DNA of 64,000 nt from Herbiconiux gentiana (GTDB taxonomy: Bacteria > Actinomycetota > Actinomycetes > Actinomycetales > Microbacteriaceae): contig NZ_JANTEZ010000004.1 in NCBI RefSeq assembly GCF_024978135.1, positions 124,001 through 188,000 on the forward strand, written 5' to 3'. The notes beneath the pieces are model-generated. The model was not told the origin of the DNA and ran no database searches. It saw only the letters and a list, made by a program, of their open reading frames with translations. Position 1 is the first letter of the stretch. Each line of letters begins with the position of its first letter. Both the position numbers and the translations under genes were made by a program. This document shows, piece after piece, positions 17,829 through 26,952 of the stretch.

Positions 17829-17967
17829 TGTCTCCACGACTCTACAGCCGCCCGAACGGCACCGGGAAAGGTTTAGGGTTGAGGGTGCACGTGTCCGCGC
17901 GTGAACACGCAGCGAAGCAGACACCGGCACGTGCCATCACGAGGCAACGGGAAGTGGGCGATCGGCT

Positions 17968-20900
17968 TTGGCTAGCCAATTGACGGGTACGAATACGGAC
18001 GAGGGCGCGTCGGGAGAGTTCGGCGCCAACGAGTGGCTCGTCGACGAGCTGTACGAGCAGTACCTCGCCGACAAGGATTCGGTGGACAAGTCGTGGTGGC
18101 CGGTGCTGGAGAGCTACCGCTCGCATCAGCAGGCGAAGACGCCGGCCGCTGCGGAGTCCCCTGCCCCGGCGCAGTCTCCCGCTCCGGCGCAGTCGGCCGC
18201 GCCGGCCCAGCCCGCCCAGGCCGAGACGAGCGCCCCCGTGCCGCAGACGGAGTCGGCGCAGATCGCCGAAGCCTCGGGCGCCCGACCGGCCACGACCCCG
18301 GTCGCGAGAACCACGAGCGTCGAGGCGAAGCCGCAGCCCATCCCCGCCGAGGCGCCCTCGACCCGAACCAGCACCGCCGAAGAGGCGGCGAAGGACGCCG
18401 CCGCCGACGCCGAGAAGGACTCGGTCAGCCCGCTCCGCGGCATGGCCAAGTCGCTCGCCACGAACATGGACGCCAGCCTCACGGTGCCCACGGCCACCAG
18501 CGTCCGCTCCATCCCGGCCAAGCTGCTGATCGACAACCGCATCGTCATCAACAACCACCTGCGTCGCGCCCGCGGCGGCAAGGTCTCCTTCACCCACCTC
18601 ATCGGCTGGGCGCTCGTGCAGGCGCTGAAGGAGTTCCCGAGCCAGAACGTCTACTACGACGAGGTCGACGGCAAGCCCTCGGTCGTCGCCCCCGCCCACG
18701 TGGGCCTCGGCATCGCCATCGACATCCCGAAGCCCGACGGCACCCGCGCCCTCCTGGTCCCGGGCATCAAGCGCGCCGACACCATGTCGTTCAACGAGTT
18801 CCTGGCGGCCTACGAAGACCTCGTGCGCCGCGCCCGGGGCAACAAGCTCACCGCCACCGACTTCCAGGGCACCACCATCTCGCTCACCAACCCGGGCGGG
18901 ATCGGCACGGTGCACTCCGTGCCCCGCCTGATGAAGGGCCAGGGCGCCATCATCGGTGCCGGCGCCCTCGAGTACCCGGCCGAGTTCCAGGGCGCCTCGC
19001 CCCGCGTGCTCTCCGACCTCGGCATCGGCAAGGTCATCACGCTCACGAGCACCTACGACCACCGCGTCATCCAGGGTGCCGGCTCCGGCGAGTTCCTGAA
19101 GAAGGTGCACGAGCTCCTGCTCGGGGAGCGCGGCTTCTACGAGAACATCTTCGCCGAGCTGCGCATCCCCTACGAGCCCATCCACTGGGCCGCCGACATC
19201 TCGGTCGACGAGGCCAGCGCGATCGACAAGACCGCCCGCGTGCAGGAGCTGATCAACGCCTACCGCGTGCGCGGCCACCTGATGGCCGACATCGACCCGC
19301 TCGAGTACCGCCAGCGCACCCACCCCGACCTCGACATCGCGACCCACGGGCTCACCTTCTGGGATCTCGACCGCGAGTTCGTCACCGGTGAGTTCGGCAT
19401 GACCCGCCAGGCCTACCTCCGCGACATCCTCGGTGTGCTGCGCGACTCCTACTGCCGCAAGATCGGCATCGAGTACATGCACATCCAAGACCCGGCGCAG
19501 CGTCGCTGGATCCAGGAGAAGGTCGAGCGCCCGTACGCCAAGCCGGGCCACGACGAGCAGATGCGCATCCTCGAGAAGCTCAACGAGGCCGAGGCCTTCG
19601 AGACCTTCCTGCAGACCAAGTACGTCGGCCAGAAGCGCTTCTCGCTCGAGGGCGGCGAGTCGACCATCGCCCTGCTCGACGCCATCATCCAGGGTGCCGC
19701 CGAGGAGGGCCTCGACGAGGTCGCCATCGGCATGGCCCACCGCGGCCGCCTGAACGTGCTGACGAACATCGCCGGCAAGACCTACGGCCAGATCTTCCGC
19801 GAGTTCGAGGGCACGCAAGACCCGCGCACCGTGCAGGGCTCGGGCGACGTGAAGTACCACCTCGGCACGGAGGGCACCTTCACCGCCTCCGACGGCAAGG
19901 AGATCCCGGTCTACCTCGCCGCGAACCCCTCGCACCTCGAGGCCGCCGACGGCGTGCTCGAGGGCGTCGTGCGGGCGAAGCAAGACCGCAAGCCGATCGG
20001 CACCTTCTCCACGCTGCCGATCCTGATCCACGGCGACGCGGCCCTCGCCGGCCAGGGCGTCGTGGTCGAGACGCTGCAGATGTCGCAGCTCCGGGGCTAC
20101 CGCACGGGCGGCACCATCCACGTGAACATCAACAACCAGGTCGGCTTCACCACGCCGCCGAGCGAGTCCCGCAGCTCGGTGTACTCCACCGACGTGGCGA
20201 AGACCATCCAGGCCCCGATCTTCCACGTGAACGGCGACGACCCCGAGTCGGTCGTGCGCGTGGCGCAGCTGGCGTTCGAGTACCGCCAGAAGTTCCACCG
20301 CGACGTCTTCATCGACCTCATCTGCTACCGCCGCCGCGGGCACAACGAGGGCGACGACCCCTCGATGACCCAGCCGCTGATGTACAACCTGATCGAGGCG
20401 AAGCGCTCGGTGCGCAAGCTCTACACCGAGGCGCTCGTCGGCCGCGGCGACATCACCGAGGAGGAGTACGAGGCCGCCCACCGCGACTTCCAGGACCGCC
20501 TCGAGCGCGCCTTCGCAGAGACGCACGCCGCGCAGACCGCGTCGATCCCGGTGATCACGGCCGACACCGAGTCGGCCTCCGACCTCGAGCGGCCGGAGGC
20601 CCAGCGCGACGACAGCACCACCGCGCCGTTCGAGACCGCCGTGTCGCTCGAGGCGCTGCACTCCATCGGCGACGCGTTCGACAACAAGCCGGCCGGCTTC
20701 ACCGTGCATCCGAAGCTGCAGCAGCTGCTCACCAAGCGGGTCGACATGAGCCGCAACGGCGGCATCGACTGGGCCTTCGGCGAGCTGCTTGCGCTGGGCT
20801 CGCTGCTCAACGAGGGCACCCCGGTTCGCCTGGCGGGTCAGGATGCGCGTCGCGGAACCTTCGTGCAGCGCCACGCCGTGCTTCACGACCGCGAGAACGG

Positions 20901-21783
20901 GCAGGAGTGGCTGCCGCTCGCGAACCTCAGCGACAAGCAGGCCCGCTTCTGGATCTACGACTCGCTGCTCAGCGAGTACGCGGCCATGGGCTTCGAGTAC
21001 GGGTACTCGGTGGAGCGCCCCGACGCGCTCGTGCTCTGGGAGGCCCAGTTCGGCGACTTCGCCAACGGCGCCCAGATCATCATCGACGAATTCATCTCCT
21101 CGGCCGAGCAGAAGTGGGGCCAGCGCTCGTCGCTCGTGCTGCTGCTGCCGCACGGCTACGAGGGTCAGGGCCCCGACCACTCCTCCGCCCGCATCGAGCG
21201 CTACCTGCAGCTGTGCGCCGAGGACAACATGACGGTCGCCCGTCCCTCGACCCCGGCCTCGTACTTCCACCTGCTGCGCCGCCAGGCCTACGCCCGTCCG
21301 CGCAAGCCCCTCATCGTCTTCACCCCGAAGGCGATGCTGCGGCTGCGCGGGGCGACCAGCTCGGTGGAGGACCTGACGAACGGTCGCTTCGAGCCGGTGA
21401 TCGACGACGCGCGCATCAGCGACAAGGGCGCCGTGCGCAAGGTGCTGCTGCACTCGGGCAAGATCCACTACGACCTCGCCAGCGAGCTGCAGAAGAACCC
21501 GAACGACTCGATCGCCCTGGTTCGCCTGGAGCAGTTCTACCCGCTGCCGATCGAGGAGATCACGGCGACGCTCGCGGGCTGTCCCGACGCCGAGCTGGTC
21601 TGGGTGCAGGACGAACCCCAGAACCAGGGCGCCTGGCCGTTCATCCTCACCGAACTGGCCCGTCACCTCGACGGTCGCACCATCTCGGTGGTGTCGCGGC
21701 CCGCAGCGGCCTCGCCCGCGGCCGGCAGCGCGAAGCGCCACGCCACGGAGCAGGCGGCCCTGATCGCCCGCGCACTGAGCTAG
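17968..21783 (+). CDS. kgd: Multifunctional 2-oxoglutarate metabolism enzyme (SucB-SucA fusion)
   Basis: A 1271-residue fusion typical of actinobacteria. Residues 14-48 are an SucA N-terminal segment (EWLVDELYEQYLADKDS), 52-140 a Pro/Ala-rich linker, 150-370 an E2 acyltransferase catalytic domain with the DHRVIQGAGSGEF motif near 362, and 400-1270 the ThDP-dependent E1. The E1 contains GMAHRGRLNVL near 590, RRRGHNEGDDPSMTQP and the transketolase-like C-terminal half. It lacks a lipoyl domain, so it depends on the separate lipoylated E2. It decarboxylates 2-oxoglutarate in the TCA cycle. TTG at 17968 is the likely start because the conserved N-terminal segment begins just after it. In other species the family is controlled by GarA/OdhI; no such gene is here. 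Confidence 0.95.
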   Translation: MASQLTGTNTDEGASGEFGANEWLVDELYEQYLADKDSVDKSWWPVLESYRSHQQAKTPAAAESPAPAQSPAPAQSAAPAQPAQAETSAPVPQTESAQIAEASGARPATTPVARTTSVEAKPQPIPAEAPSTRTSTAEEAAKDAAADAEKDSVSPLRGMAKSLATNMDASLTVPTATSVRSIPAKLLIDNRIVINNHLRRARGGKVSFTHLIGWALVQALKEFPSQNVYYDEVDGKPSVVAPAHVGLGIAIDIPKPDGTRALLVPGIKRADTMSFNEFLAAYEDLVRRARGNKLTATDFQGTTISLTNPGGIGTVHSVPRLMKGQGAIIGAGALEYPAEFQGASPRVLSDLGIGKVITLTSTYDHRVIQGAGSGEFLKKVHELLLGERGFYENIFAELRIPYEPIHWAADISVDEASAIDKTARVQELINAYRVRGHLMADIDPLEYRQRTHPDLDIATHGLTFWDLDREFVTGEFGMTRQAYLRDILGVLRDSYCRKIGIEYMHIQDPAQRRWIQEKVERPYAKPGHDEQMRILEKLNEAEAFETFLQTKYVGQKRFSLEGGESTIALLDAIIQGAAEEGLDEVAIGMAHRGRLNVLTNIAGKTYGQIFREFEGTQDPRTVQGSGDVKYHLGTEGTFTASDGKEIPVYLAANPSHLEAADGVLEGVVRAKQDRKPIGTFSTLPILIHGDAALAGQGVVVETLQMSQLRGYRTGGTIHVNINNQVGFTTPPSESRSSVYSTDVAKTIQAPIFHVNGDDPESVVRVAQLAFEYRQKFHRDVFIDLICYRRRGHNEGDDPSMTQPLMYNLIEAKRSVRKLYTEALVGRGDITEEEYEAAHRDFQDRLERAFAETHAAQTASIPVITADTESASDLERPEAQRDDSTTAPFETAVSLEALHSIGDAFDNKPAGFTVHPKLQQLLTKRVDMSRNGGIDWAFGELLALGSLLNEGTPVRLAGQDARRGTFVQRHAVLHDRENGQEWLPLANLSDKQARFWIYDSLLSEYAAMGFEYGYSVERPDALVLWEAQFGDFANGAQIIIDEFISSAEQKWGQRSSLVLLLPHGYEGQGPDHSSARIERYLQLCAEDNMTVARPSTPASYFHLLRRQAYARPRKPLIVFTPKAMLRLRGATSSVEDLTNGRFEPVIDDARISDKGAVRKVLLHSGKIHYDLASELQKNPNDSIALVRLEQFYPLPIEEITATLAGCPDAELVWVQDEPQNQGAWPFILTELARHLDGRTISVVSRPAAASPAAGSAKRHATEQAALIARALS

Positions 21784-21809
21784 CGGCCCCGAGCCGGCCG
21801 CACAGGCAG

Positions 21810-21844
21810 AAGGGCCCCGCCGACGAGAGTCGTGCGGGGCCCTT
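21810..21844. terminator. Bidirectional hairpin between kgd and rsrA
   Basis: An 11-bp perfect stem AAGGGCCCCGC/GCGGGGCCCTT (21810-21820 and 21834-21844), with further pairing inside the 13-base loop. It sits between two convergent genes and can serve both. Confidence 0.8.
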
Positions 21845-21855
21845 GCGTGTGACCG

Positions 21856-22095
21856 CTAGTGCGTCTGAACCTCGCGGAGGCGCGCCATGAGCTGGTCGCG
21901 CAGCTCCTCGGGGGCGGTCTCCTTGCAGGCCCGCTGCACCGTCTGCGTCAGCACCACGCCGATGTGCAGCTCGGACTGGCAGCCCTCGCACGTCTCGAGA
22001 TGGTCGCGGATGTCCTCCGCGTCGGTCGAGCAGATCTCGTTGCGCAGATACTCCTCGAGCTCGGCACGCGCCTTGTCGCAGCCGCAGTCACTCAT
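21856..22095 (-). CDS. rsrA: Zinc-binding redox-sensitive anti-sigma factor
   Basis: A 79-residue ZAS-family anti-sigma factor. The zinc motif HLETCEGC (H-x3-C-x2-C) at residues 32-39 and two Cys at the N terminus (DCGC) are the thiol switch: on disulphide stress zinc is lost and SigR is released. It starts with ATGA overlapping the sigR stop, so the two are made together in stoichiometric amounts. The family members bind the sigma factor directly in the cytosol. Confidence 0.92.
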   Translation of the reverse strand: MSDCGCDKARAELEEYLRNEICSTDAEDIRDHLETCEGCQSELHIGVVLTQTVQRACKETAPEELRDQLMARLREVQTH

Positions 22096-22742
22096 TTCTT
22101 GCTCCCTTTGGCGGTGGCGGTGGCGACCTCGAGGCCGCGGGACCGCGCGTAATCGGTCAGTAGTCCACGAAGCAGCCGTCGGCCTCGGTGCAGGCGGCTC
22201 ATCACGGTTCCTACGGGGGTCTTCATGATGTCGGCGATCTCCTGGTAGGAGAACCCCTCGACGTCGGCGAGGTAGACGGCCAGCCGGAAGTCCTCCGGGA
22301 TCGACTGCAGCGCCTCCTTGACGTCGCTGTCGGGCAGGTGGTCGATGGCCTCGGCCTCCGCCGAGCGGCTCGACATGCTCGCGGTCACCGACTCGGCGGT
22401 GCCGAGCTGCCAGTCCTCCATCTCGCTGGTGGAGCCCTGGTAGGGGTCGCGCTGCTTCTTGCGGTACGTGTTGATGAAGGTGTTCGTGAGGATGCGGTAG
22501 AGCCACGCCTTGAGGTTCGTGCCCTGCTCGAACTGACCGAACGCCGCATAGGCCTTGACGAAGGTCTCCTGAACCAGGTCTTGGGCGTCGCTCGGGTTGC
22601 GCGTCATGCGCAGGGCAGCACCGTAGAGCTGATCGAGGAACGGGATGGCCTGCTCTTCGAAGAGCGCGCGCGGATCAGGGGTGGTCTCACTCATCACCCG
22701 CCAGTCTACGACCGGGCGCTCCAACACGGCTGTCGCGGTCAC
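22092..22742 (-). CDS. sigR: ECF sigma factor of the SigR/SigH oxidative-stress type
   Basis: A 216-residue group IV sigma factor. Region 2 holds [14 protein letters not shown] and FNQ-like [28 protein letters not shown]. Region 4 holds [45 protein letters not shown], a close match to SigR/SigH. It directs thiol-stress genes recognised by GGAAT and GTT boxes. Two starts are plausible: GTG at 22742, 4 bases after AAGGAG, and ATG at 22694 (MSETTPD), 8 bases after a TAGACT box. The pair recalls the long and short SigR forms of Streptomyces. No GGAAT/GTT promoter is visible upstream. Confidence 0.92.
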   Translation of the reverse strand: MTATAVLERPVVDWRVMSETTPDPRALFEEQAIPFLDQLYGAALRMTRNPSDAQDLVQETFVKAYAAFGQFEQGTNLKAWLYRILTNTFINTYRKKQRDPYQGSTSEMEDWQLGTAESVTASMSSRSAEAEAIDHLPDSDVKEALQSIPEDFRLAVYLADVEGFSYQEIADIMKTPVGTVMSRLHRGRRLLRGLLTDYARSRGLEVATATAKGSKK

Positions 22743-22819
22743 ATCACTCCTTCACTGTGCGAGGCACGATGCGCCTGCACTGTGCTCGTGCCGCCCCGGC
22801 AGCCGATGCTGCAGGCGAC

Positions 22820-22825
22820 TATTCT
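22820..22825 (+). promoter_or_regulatory. -10 box of the aroA-rsgA operon
   Basis: TATTCT 8 bases before the aroA ATG at 22834; no ribosome-binding site is present, so a leaderless start is likely. Confidence 0.45.
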
Positions 22826-22833
22826 GATAACCG

Positions 22834-24222
22834 ATGCCTGTCCAGAGATATTCCGCCCCGCAGTTCAACCCCTACGGCGACGACTCGCCGCAGTCGGTGG
22901 TCGAGCACTGGCCCGCGCCGCGCGCCTCGGGCCCGGTCTCGGCCGTGCTCTCTCTGCCCGGCTCGAAGTCGCTCACCAATCGCGAGCTGGTGCTCTCGGC
23001 CCTGGCCGACGGCCCGTCGCGGCTGCGCGCTCCCCTGCACTCCCGTGACAGCGCCCTGATGACGGATGCTCTGCGAGCCCTCGGCACCACCATCGTCGAG
23101 GTACCGGGCGAGGGCGCCTTCGGCCCCGACCTCGTCGTCACCCCCGCCGCGGAGCTCCTCGGCAGCACCACCATCGACTGCGGACTCGCCGGCACCGTGA
23201 TGCGCTTCCTCCCCCCGGTCGCCGCCCTGGCGCTCGGCCCCGTCACCTTCGACGGCGACGAGGGCGCCCGCCGCCGGCCGATGGCCACCACGATCAGCTC
23301 GCTCCGCGCGCTCGGCGCCGACATCGCCGACGACGGCCGCGCCGCACTCCCGTTCACCCTGCACGGCTCCGGCCGCGTCGAGGGCGGAGCGCTCACCATC
23401 GACGCCTCCTCCTCGAGCCAGTTCGTCAGCGGGCTGCTGCTCGCCGCCGCGCGCTTCGAGAACGGCCTCGAGCTGCAGCACGAGGGCGCCCGGCTGCCCA
23501 GCCAGCCGCACATCGACATGACCGTCGCCGCGCTGGTGCGCCGCGGCGTCGACGCCGAGTCCGAGGAGACCGGCCGCTGGCGGGTGGCTCCCGGGCCGAT
23601 CGCGGGCATCGAGATCGACATCGAGCCCGACCTGTCCAACGCGGCTCCGTTCCTGGCCGCCGCGCTCGTCACCGGCGGCAGCGTCACGATCTCCGGCTGG
23701 CCGGAGTCCACCACCCAGGTCGGGGCCGACCTGGAGCAGCTGCTGCCCCTGTTCGGCGCCACTGTGGAGCGCCACGGAGACCGGCTGACGGTCACCGGCG
23801 GCACGAGCATCCGGGGCGTGTCGATCGACCTGTCGACCGGGGGCGAGCTCGCGCCGCCGTTGGTCGCCCTCGCCGCGCTGGCCGACGAGCCCAGCCGCAT
23901 CACGGGCATCGGCCACATCCGGCACCACGAGACCGACCGGCTCGCTGCCCTCGCCACCGAGATCAACAACCTCGGAGGTCAGGTGATCGAGCTCGAGGAC
24001 GGTCTGGAGATCACCCCGCGCCCGCTGCACGGCGGCCTCTGGTCGAGCTACGAGGACCACCGCATGGCGACCGCGGGCGCCCTCATCGGACTGGCCGTCG
24101 ACGGGGTGCTGGTCGACGACATCGCCACCACCGCGAAGACGCTGCCCCAGTTCCCCGAGCTCTGGGCGTCGATGCTCGGCCACGCCTCCCCCGAGCAGCC
24201 CACGGTCGTGGGTGGCCTGTGA
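22834..24222 (+). CDS. aroA: 3-phosphoshikimate 1-carboxyvinyltransferase (EPSP synthase)
   Basis: A 462-residue enzyme of the shikimate pathway that transfers the enolpyruvyl group of PEP to shikimate 3-phosphate. The ligand-binding motifs LPGSKSLTNRELVLSALA, LHSRDSALMTDALRALG, CGLAGTVMRF, RRRPM and SSSSQFVSGLL are all present. The late motifs are RHHETDRLAALATEIN and SYEDHRMATAGALIGL. Complete and intact. ATG at 22834 lies 8 bases after a -10 box. The stop overlaps rsgA by 4 bases. Confidence 0.97.
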   Translation: MPVQRYSAPQFNPYGDDSPQSVVEHWPAPRASGPVSAVLSLPGSKSLTNRELVLSALADGPSRLRAPLHSRDSALMTDALRALGTTIVEVPGEGAFGPDLVVTPAAELLGSTTIDCGLAGTVMRFLPPVAALALGPVTFDGDEGARRRPMATTISSLRALGADIADDGRAALPFTLHGSGRVEGGALTIDASSSSQFVSGLLLAAARFENGLELQHEGARLPSQPHIDMTVAALVRRGVDAESEETGRWRVAPGPIAGIEIDIEPDLSNAAPFLAAALVTGGSVTISGWPESTTQVGADLEQLLPLFGATVERHGDRLTVTGGTSIRGVSIDLSTGGELAPPLVALAALADEPSRITGIGHIRHHETDRLAALATEINNLGGQVIELEDGLEITPRPLHGGLWSSYEDHRMATAGALIGLAVDGVLVDDIATTAKTLPQFPELWASMLGHASPEQPTVVGGL

Positions 24223-25262
24223 GCTGGTGGGACTCGGCCGACGACGATGACGACGACCCCGACTTCGACGAGTCGGCCGTCCGCATCCGCCCGAACCCCA
24301 AGGGCAACCGCCCGCGCACGAAACAGCGCCCCGACCACAAGGACGCGGTCACAGGCCGCATCATGACGGTTGACCGCGGCCGCTTCGCCGTGCTGATCGG
24401 TGAGGACACCGCCGAGGAGCACGAGATCACCGCCTCCCGCGCCCGAGAGCTCGGCCGCACACCCATCGTCACGGGCGACCTGGTCGACCTCGTGGGCGAC
24501 GTGAGCGGCGAACCGGGCAGCCTCGCCCGCGTCGTGCGGGTGCAGGAGCGCTCGACGCTGCTGCGCCGGAGCGCCGACGACTCCGACGCGGTCGAACGGG
24601 TGATCGTCGCGAACGCCGATCAGATGCTGATCGTGGTCGCCGCGGCGAATCCCGAGCCCAGGGCCCGCCTGATCGACCGCTACCTGGTGGCGGCGTTCGA
24701 CGCCGGCATCACGCCCATCCTCTGCATCACCAAGACCGACCTCGCCGACCCGAGCGAGCTGCTGGCCGAGTTCGCCTGCCTCGACATCCGGGTGATCACC
24801 CTCTCCCGCGACGAGGTGCCGCTGGAGGAGCTGACCGATCTGCTCGTCGGCCACACGACGGTGACGGTAGGCCACTCGGGCGTCGGCAAGTCGACACTGG
24901 TGAACGAGCTGGTGCCGGGCGCCGACCGTGCGACCGGCGTCGTGAACACCGTCACGGGCCGCGGCCGGCACACCTCGTCGTCCACTCTGTGCCTCCGGCT
25001 GCGTTCGTCCGACGGCCGCACCGGGTGGATCATCGACACACCCGGGGTGCGATCGTTCGGTCTCGGCCACGTCGACCCGGCGAACATCCTGCGCTCGTTC
25101 GCGCAGACCGCCCGGGTGCCCGAGGGCGAGCCGCCCGGCGGCATCCCGCTCACCGAGGCGCACGACTGGGAGATCGTCGACCGCGTCGAGGCCGGTGAAC
25201 TCGGCGAGAGCGGGCGCGCCCGCCTGGAGTCGCTGCAGAAGCTGCTGCAGACCACCGCCTGA
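24219..25262 (+). CDS. rsgA: Ribosome small subunit-dependent GTPase A
   Basis: A 347-residue circularly permuted GTPase that assists late 30S assembly. An acidic leader (residues 5-18, mostly Asp) precedes an OB-like domain. The GTPase motifs appear in the permuted order: G4 ITKTD near 170, G1 GHSGVGKST near 222, G3 DTPGV near 270. The C-terminal region that usually holds a zinc knuckle has no cysteines here. The GTG start overlaps the aroA stop (GTGA), so expression is coupled. Confidence 0.94.
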   Translation: MSWWDSADDDDDDPDFDESAVRIRPNPKGNRPRTKQRPDHKDAVTGRIMTVDRGRFAVLIGEDTAEEHEITASRARELGRTPIVTGDLVDLVGDVSGEPGSLARVVRVQERSTLLRRSADDSDAVERVIVANADQMLIVVAAANPEPRARLIDRYLVAAFDAGITPILCITKTDLADPSELLAEFACLDIRVITLSRDEVPLEELTDLLVGHTTVTVGHSGVGKSTLVNELVPGADRATGVVNTVTGRGRHTSSSTLCLRLRSSDGRTGWIIDTPGVRSFGLGHVDPANILRSFAQTARVPEGEPPGGIPLTEAHDWEIVDRVEAGELGESGRARLESLQKLLQTTA

Positions 25263-25331
25263 GCGCGGCTCGTGCATGTCCTTGGGTCGCGGCAGAAGCC
25301 CGCTCGCGAGGCGCTTGAGCGTCGCTCCCGC

Positions 25332-25337
25332 TAGCCT
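25332..25337 (+). promoter_or_regulatory. -10 box of hisN
   Basis: TAGCCT 6 bases before the GTG at 25344; leaderless start likely. Confidence 0.5.
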
Positions 25338-25343
25338 GGTCGC

Positions 25344-26231
25344 GTGAGCTCCGCGACGCCCCGCCCCGAGTCCCTGACCGACCTCTCCGACGACCTGGCC
25401 CTCGCCCTGAAGCTGGCCGATGCCGCCGACCTGCTGTCGCAGCAGCGCTTCCGCGCGCACGACCTGCACGTCACCACGAAGCCCGACCGCACGCCGGTGA
25501 CGGATGCCGACCAGGCCGTCGAGCGGTCGATCCGCGACGGTCTCGCGAACGCGCGCCCGGGCGACTCGATCCTCGGCGAGGAGTACGGCGAGACCGAGGG
25601 CGAGGCCGACCCCGACGAGAGTGCCGACGAGGGCGGGGGCCGCGCATCCGGAGCCCACCCGCACCGCCAGTGGATCGTCGACCCGATCGACGGAACCGCG
25701 AACTTCCTGCGCGGGGTGCCGGTCTGGGCGACGCTGATCGCGCTGGCGATCGACGGGGTGCCCGTGGTCGGCGTGGTCTCGGCCCCCGCCCTCGGCCGCC
25801 GCTGGTGGGCGGCCACGGGGCTCGGCGCCTTCACCACCGATCGGCTGGATGCCCGGGGCGACGGTGCCCGGGCGATCCGCACCTCCGGCATCTCCTCACT
25901 CGAGGACGCCTCGCTCAGCTACAACAGCCTCAAGGGGTGGGACGATGAGGGCCGGCTCGACGAGCTCGTCGCCCTCTCTCGCTCCGTCTGGCGCACGCGC
26001 GCCTACGGCGAGATGTGGTCGTACATGATGGTCGCCGAGGGGCAGCTCGAGCTCGCCGCCGAGTTCGACCTCAAGCCCTACGACATGGCCGCCCTCGCGC
26101 CGATCGTCGAGGAGGCCGGCGGACGGTTCAGCTCGGCCGACGGCGTCGAGGGCCCCTGGGGCGGGAGCGCCCTGGCGAGCAACGGGCTGCTGCACGAGAA
26201 GGCGCTGTCGCTGATCGCGCGAGGCGCCTGA
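25344..26231 (+). CDS. hisN: Histidinol-phosphatase, inositol monophosphatase family
   Basis: A 295-residue metal-dependent phosphatase. The Li+-sensitive phosphatase motifs are present: GEEYGE near 80, WIVDPIDGTANFLRG at about 110-124 (metal ligands), and the C-terminal DLKPYDMAALAPIVEEAGG. In actinobacteria this branch dephosphorylates histidinol phosphate. A low-complexity acidic insert (TEGEADPDESADEGGGRASG) lies between the first two motifs and is probably a surface loop. It is not next to other his genes, so assignment rests on family similarity; a general inositol-phosphate phosphatase is the alternative. Confidence 0.82.
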   Translation: MSSATPRPESLTDLSDDLALALKLADAADLLSQQRFRAHDLHVTTKPDRTPVTDADQAVERSIRDGLANARPGDSILGEEYGETEGEADPDESADEGGGRASGAHPHRQWIVDPIDGTANFLRGVPVWATLIALAIDGVPVVGVVSAPALGRRWWAATGLGAFTTDRLDARGDGARAIRTSGISSLEDASLSYNSLKGWDDEGRLDELVALSRSVWRTRAYGEMWSYMMVAEGQLELAAEFDLKPYDMAALAPIVEEAGGRFSSADGVEGPWGGSALASNGLLHEKALSLIARGA

Positions 26232-26363
26232 CGTCGTCGTCGCCCGCCCCCGAATTGGTCACGTCGGGGCCATAATGGTCTCGCGGGGGCCTGCACAGCC
26301 GTTTCCCAGGTGCTGATGCCGGGGGCGGGGTTCCCGGCGTCCATCCCTACGCTCGGAGGCCTC

Positions 26364-26867
26364 ATGAAGCTCTCATCGTCCACCCGCTCGCTCGCCGCAG
26401 CCGCCGTGCTCCTCGCCGGCCTCTCGCTGTCGGGCTGCACCGCGCTGTTCCCGAGCTCGGCCCCGCCGGCCACCGACTCCACCACGGGTGAGGAGATCGA
26501 GCAGACCGACACCGACGTGTTCGCGCTGAGCGTGGGCGAGTGCCTGAACGACACCGACGGCACCGAGGTGAGCGAGGTGCCGCTGGTCGACTGCGCCGAC
26601 GAGCACGACTTCGAGGTCTACGCCGACTTCGAGCTCACCGGAGACGAGTTCCCCGGCACCGACGCGATCAACACCCAGGCCGACGAGCAGTGCCTGACCG
26701 AGTTCGAGAGCTTCGTCGGCATCTCCTACGACGACTCGACGCTCGGCTACACGTATTTCACGCCCACCGAGGGCTCGTGGACCGACGGCGACGACCGCCT
26801 GGTCTCGTGCCTGATCGGCGACCCGAACGGCAAGGTCGCCGGAACGCTCAAGGGCGCCGCCAAGTAG
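26364..26867 (+). CDS. Septum formation family lipoprotein
   Basis: A 167-residue putative lipoprotein. The signal peptide ends in the lipobox LSLSGC (Cys at 25). Four Cys and the segments FALSVGECLND, VPLVDCADEHDFEVYADFEL and DEQCLTEFESFVG follow, as in the septum-formation domain family (PF13845 type) of actinobacteria. It should be anchored on the outer face of the membrane. The ATG at 26364 follows a GGAGG site. Its function in this organism is unknown. A strong hairpin follows the stop. Confidence 0.8.
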   Translation: MKLSSSTRSLAAAAVLLAGLSLSGCTALFPSSAPPATDSTTGEEIEQTDTDVFALSVGECLNDTDGTEVSEVPLVDCADEHDFEVYADFELTGDEFPGTDAINTQADEQCLTEFESFVGISYDDSTLGYTYFTPTEGSWTDGDDRLVSCLIGDPNGKVAGTLKGAAK

Positions 26868-26897
26868 CTCCCGCGACCCACGGCACTACCCCCTCCG

Positions 26898-26939
26898 CGT
26901 CCGCGGCGCCAGGCCCTCCCGGCCCAGGCGCCGCGGACG
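26898..26939 (+). terminator. 13-bp hairpin after the lipoprotein gene
   Basis: Perfect arms CGTCCGCGGCGCC (26898-26910) and its complement (26927-26939) around a 16-base loop; no T-tract. It abuts the next promoter box. Confidence 0.65.
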
Positions 26940-26945
26940 TATCGT
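26940..26945 (+). promoter_or_regulatory. -10 box of the DUF72 gene
   Basis: TATCGT immediately after the terminator hairpin, 7 bases before the GTG at 26953. Confidence 0.5.
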
Positions 26946-26952
26946 CTGCAGG

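Noticed and set aside
17842-21741. A 1299-residue open frame on the minus strand opposite kgd
   Set aside because: It mirrors the kgd codons in a high-GC genome, has low-complexity composition and no motif; kgd is clearly the real gene.
22743-22833. SigR-type autoregulated promoter upstream of sigR
   Set aside because: No GGAAT with GTT at 18-19 base spacing could be found on the minus strand in the spacer.
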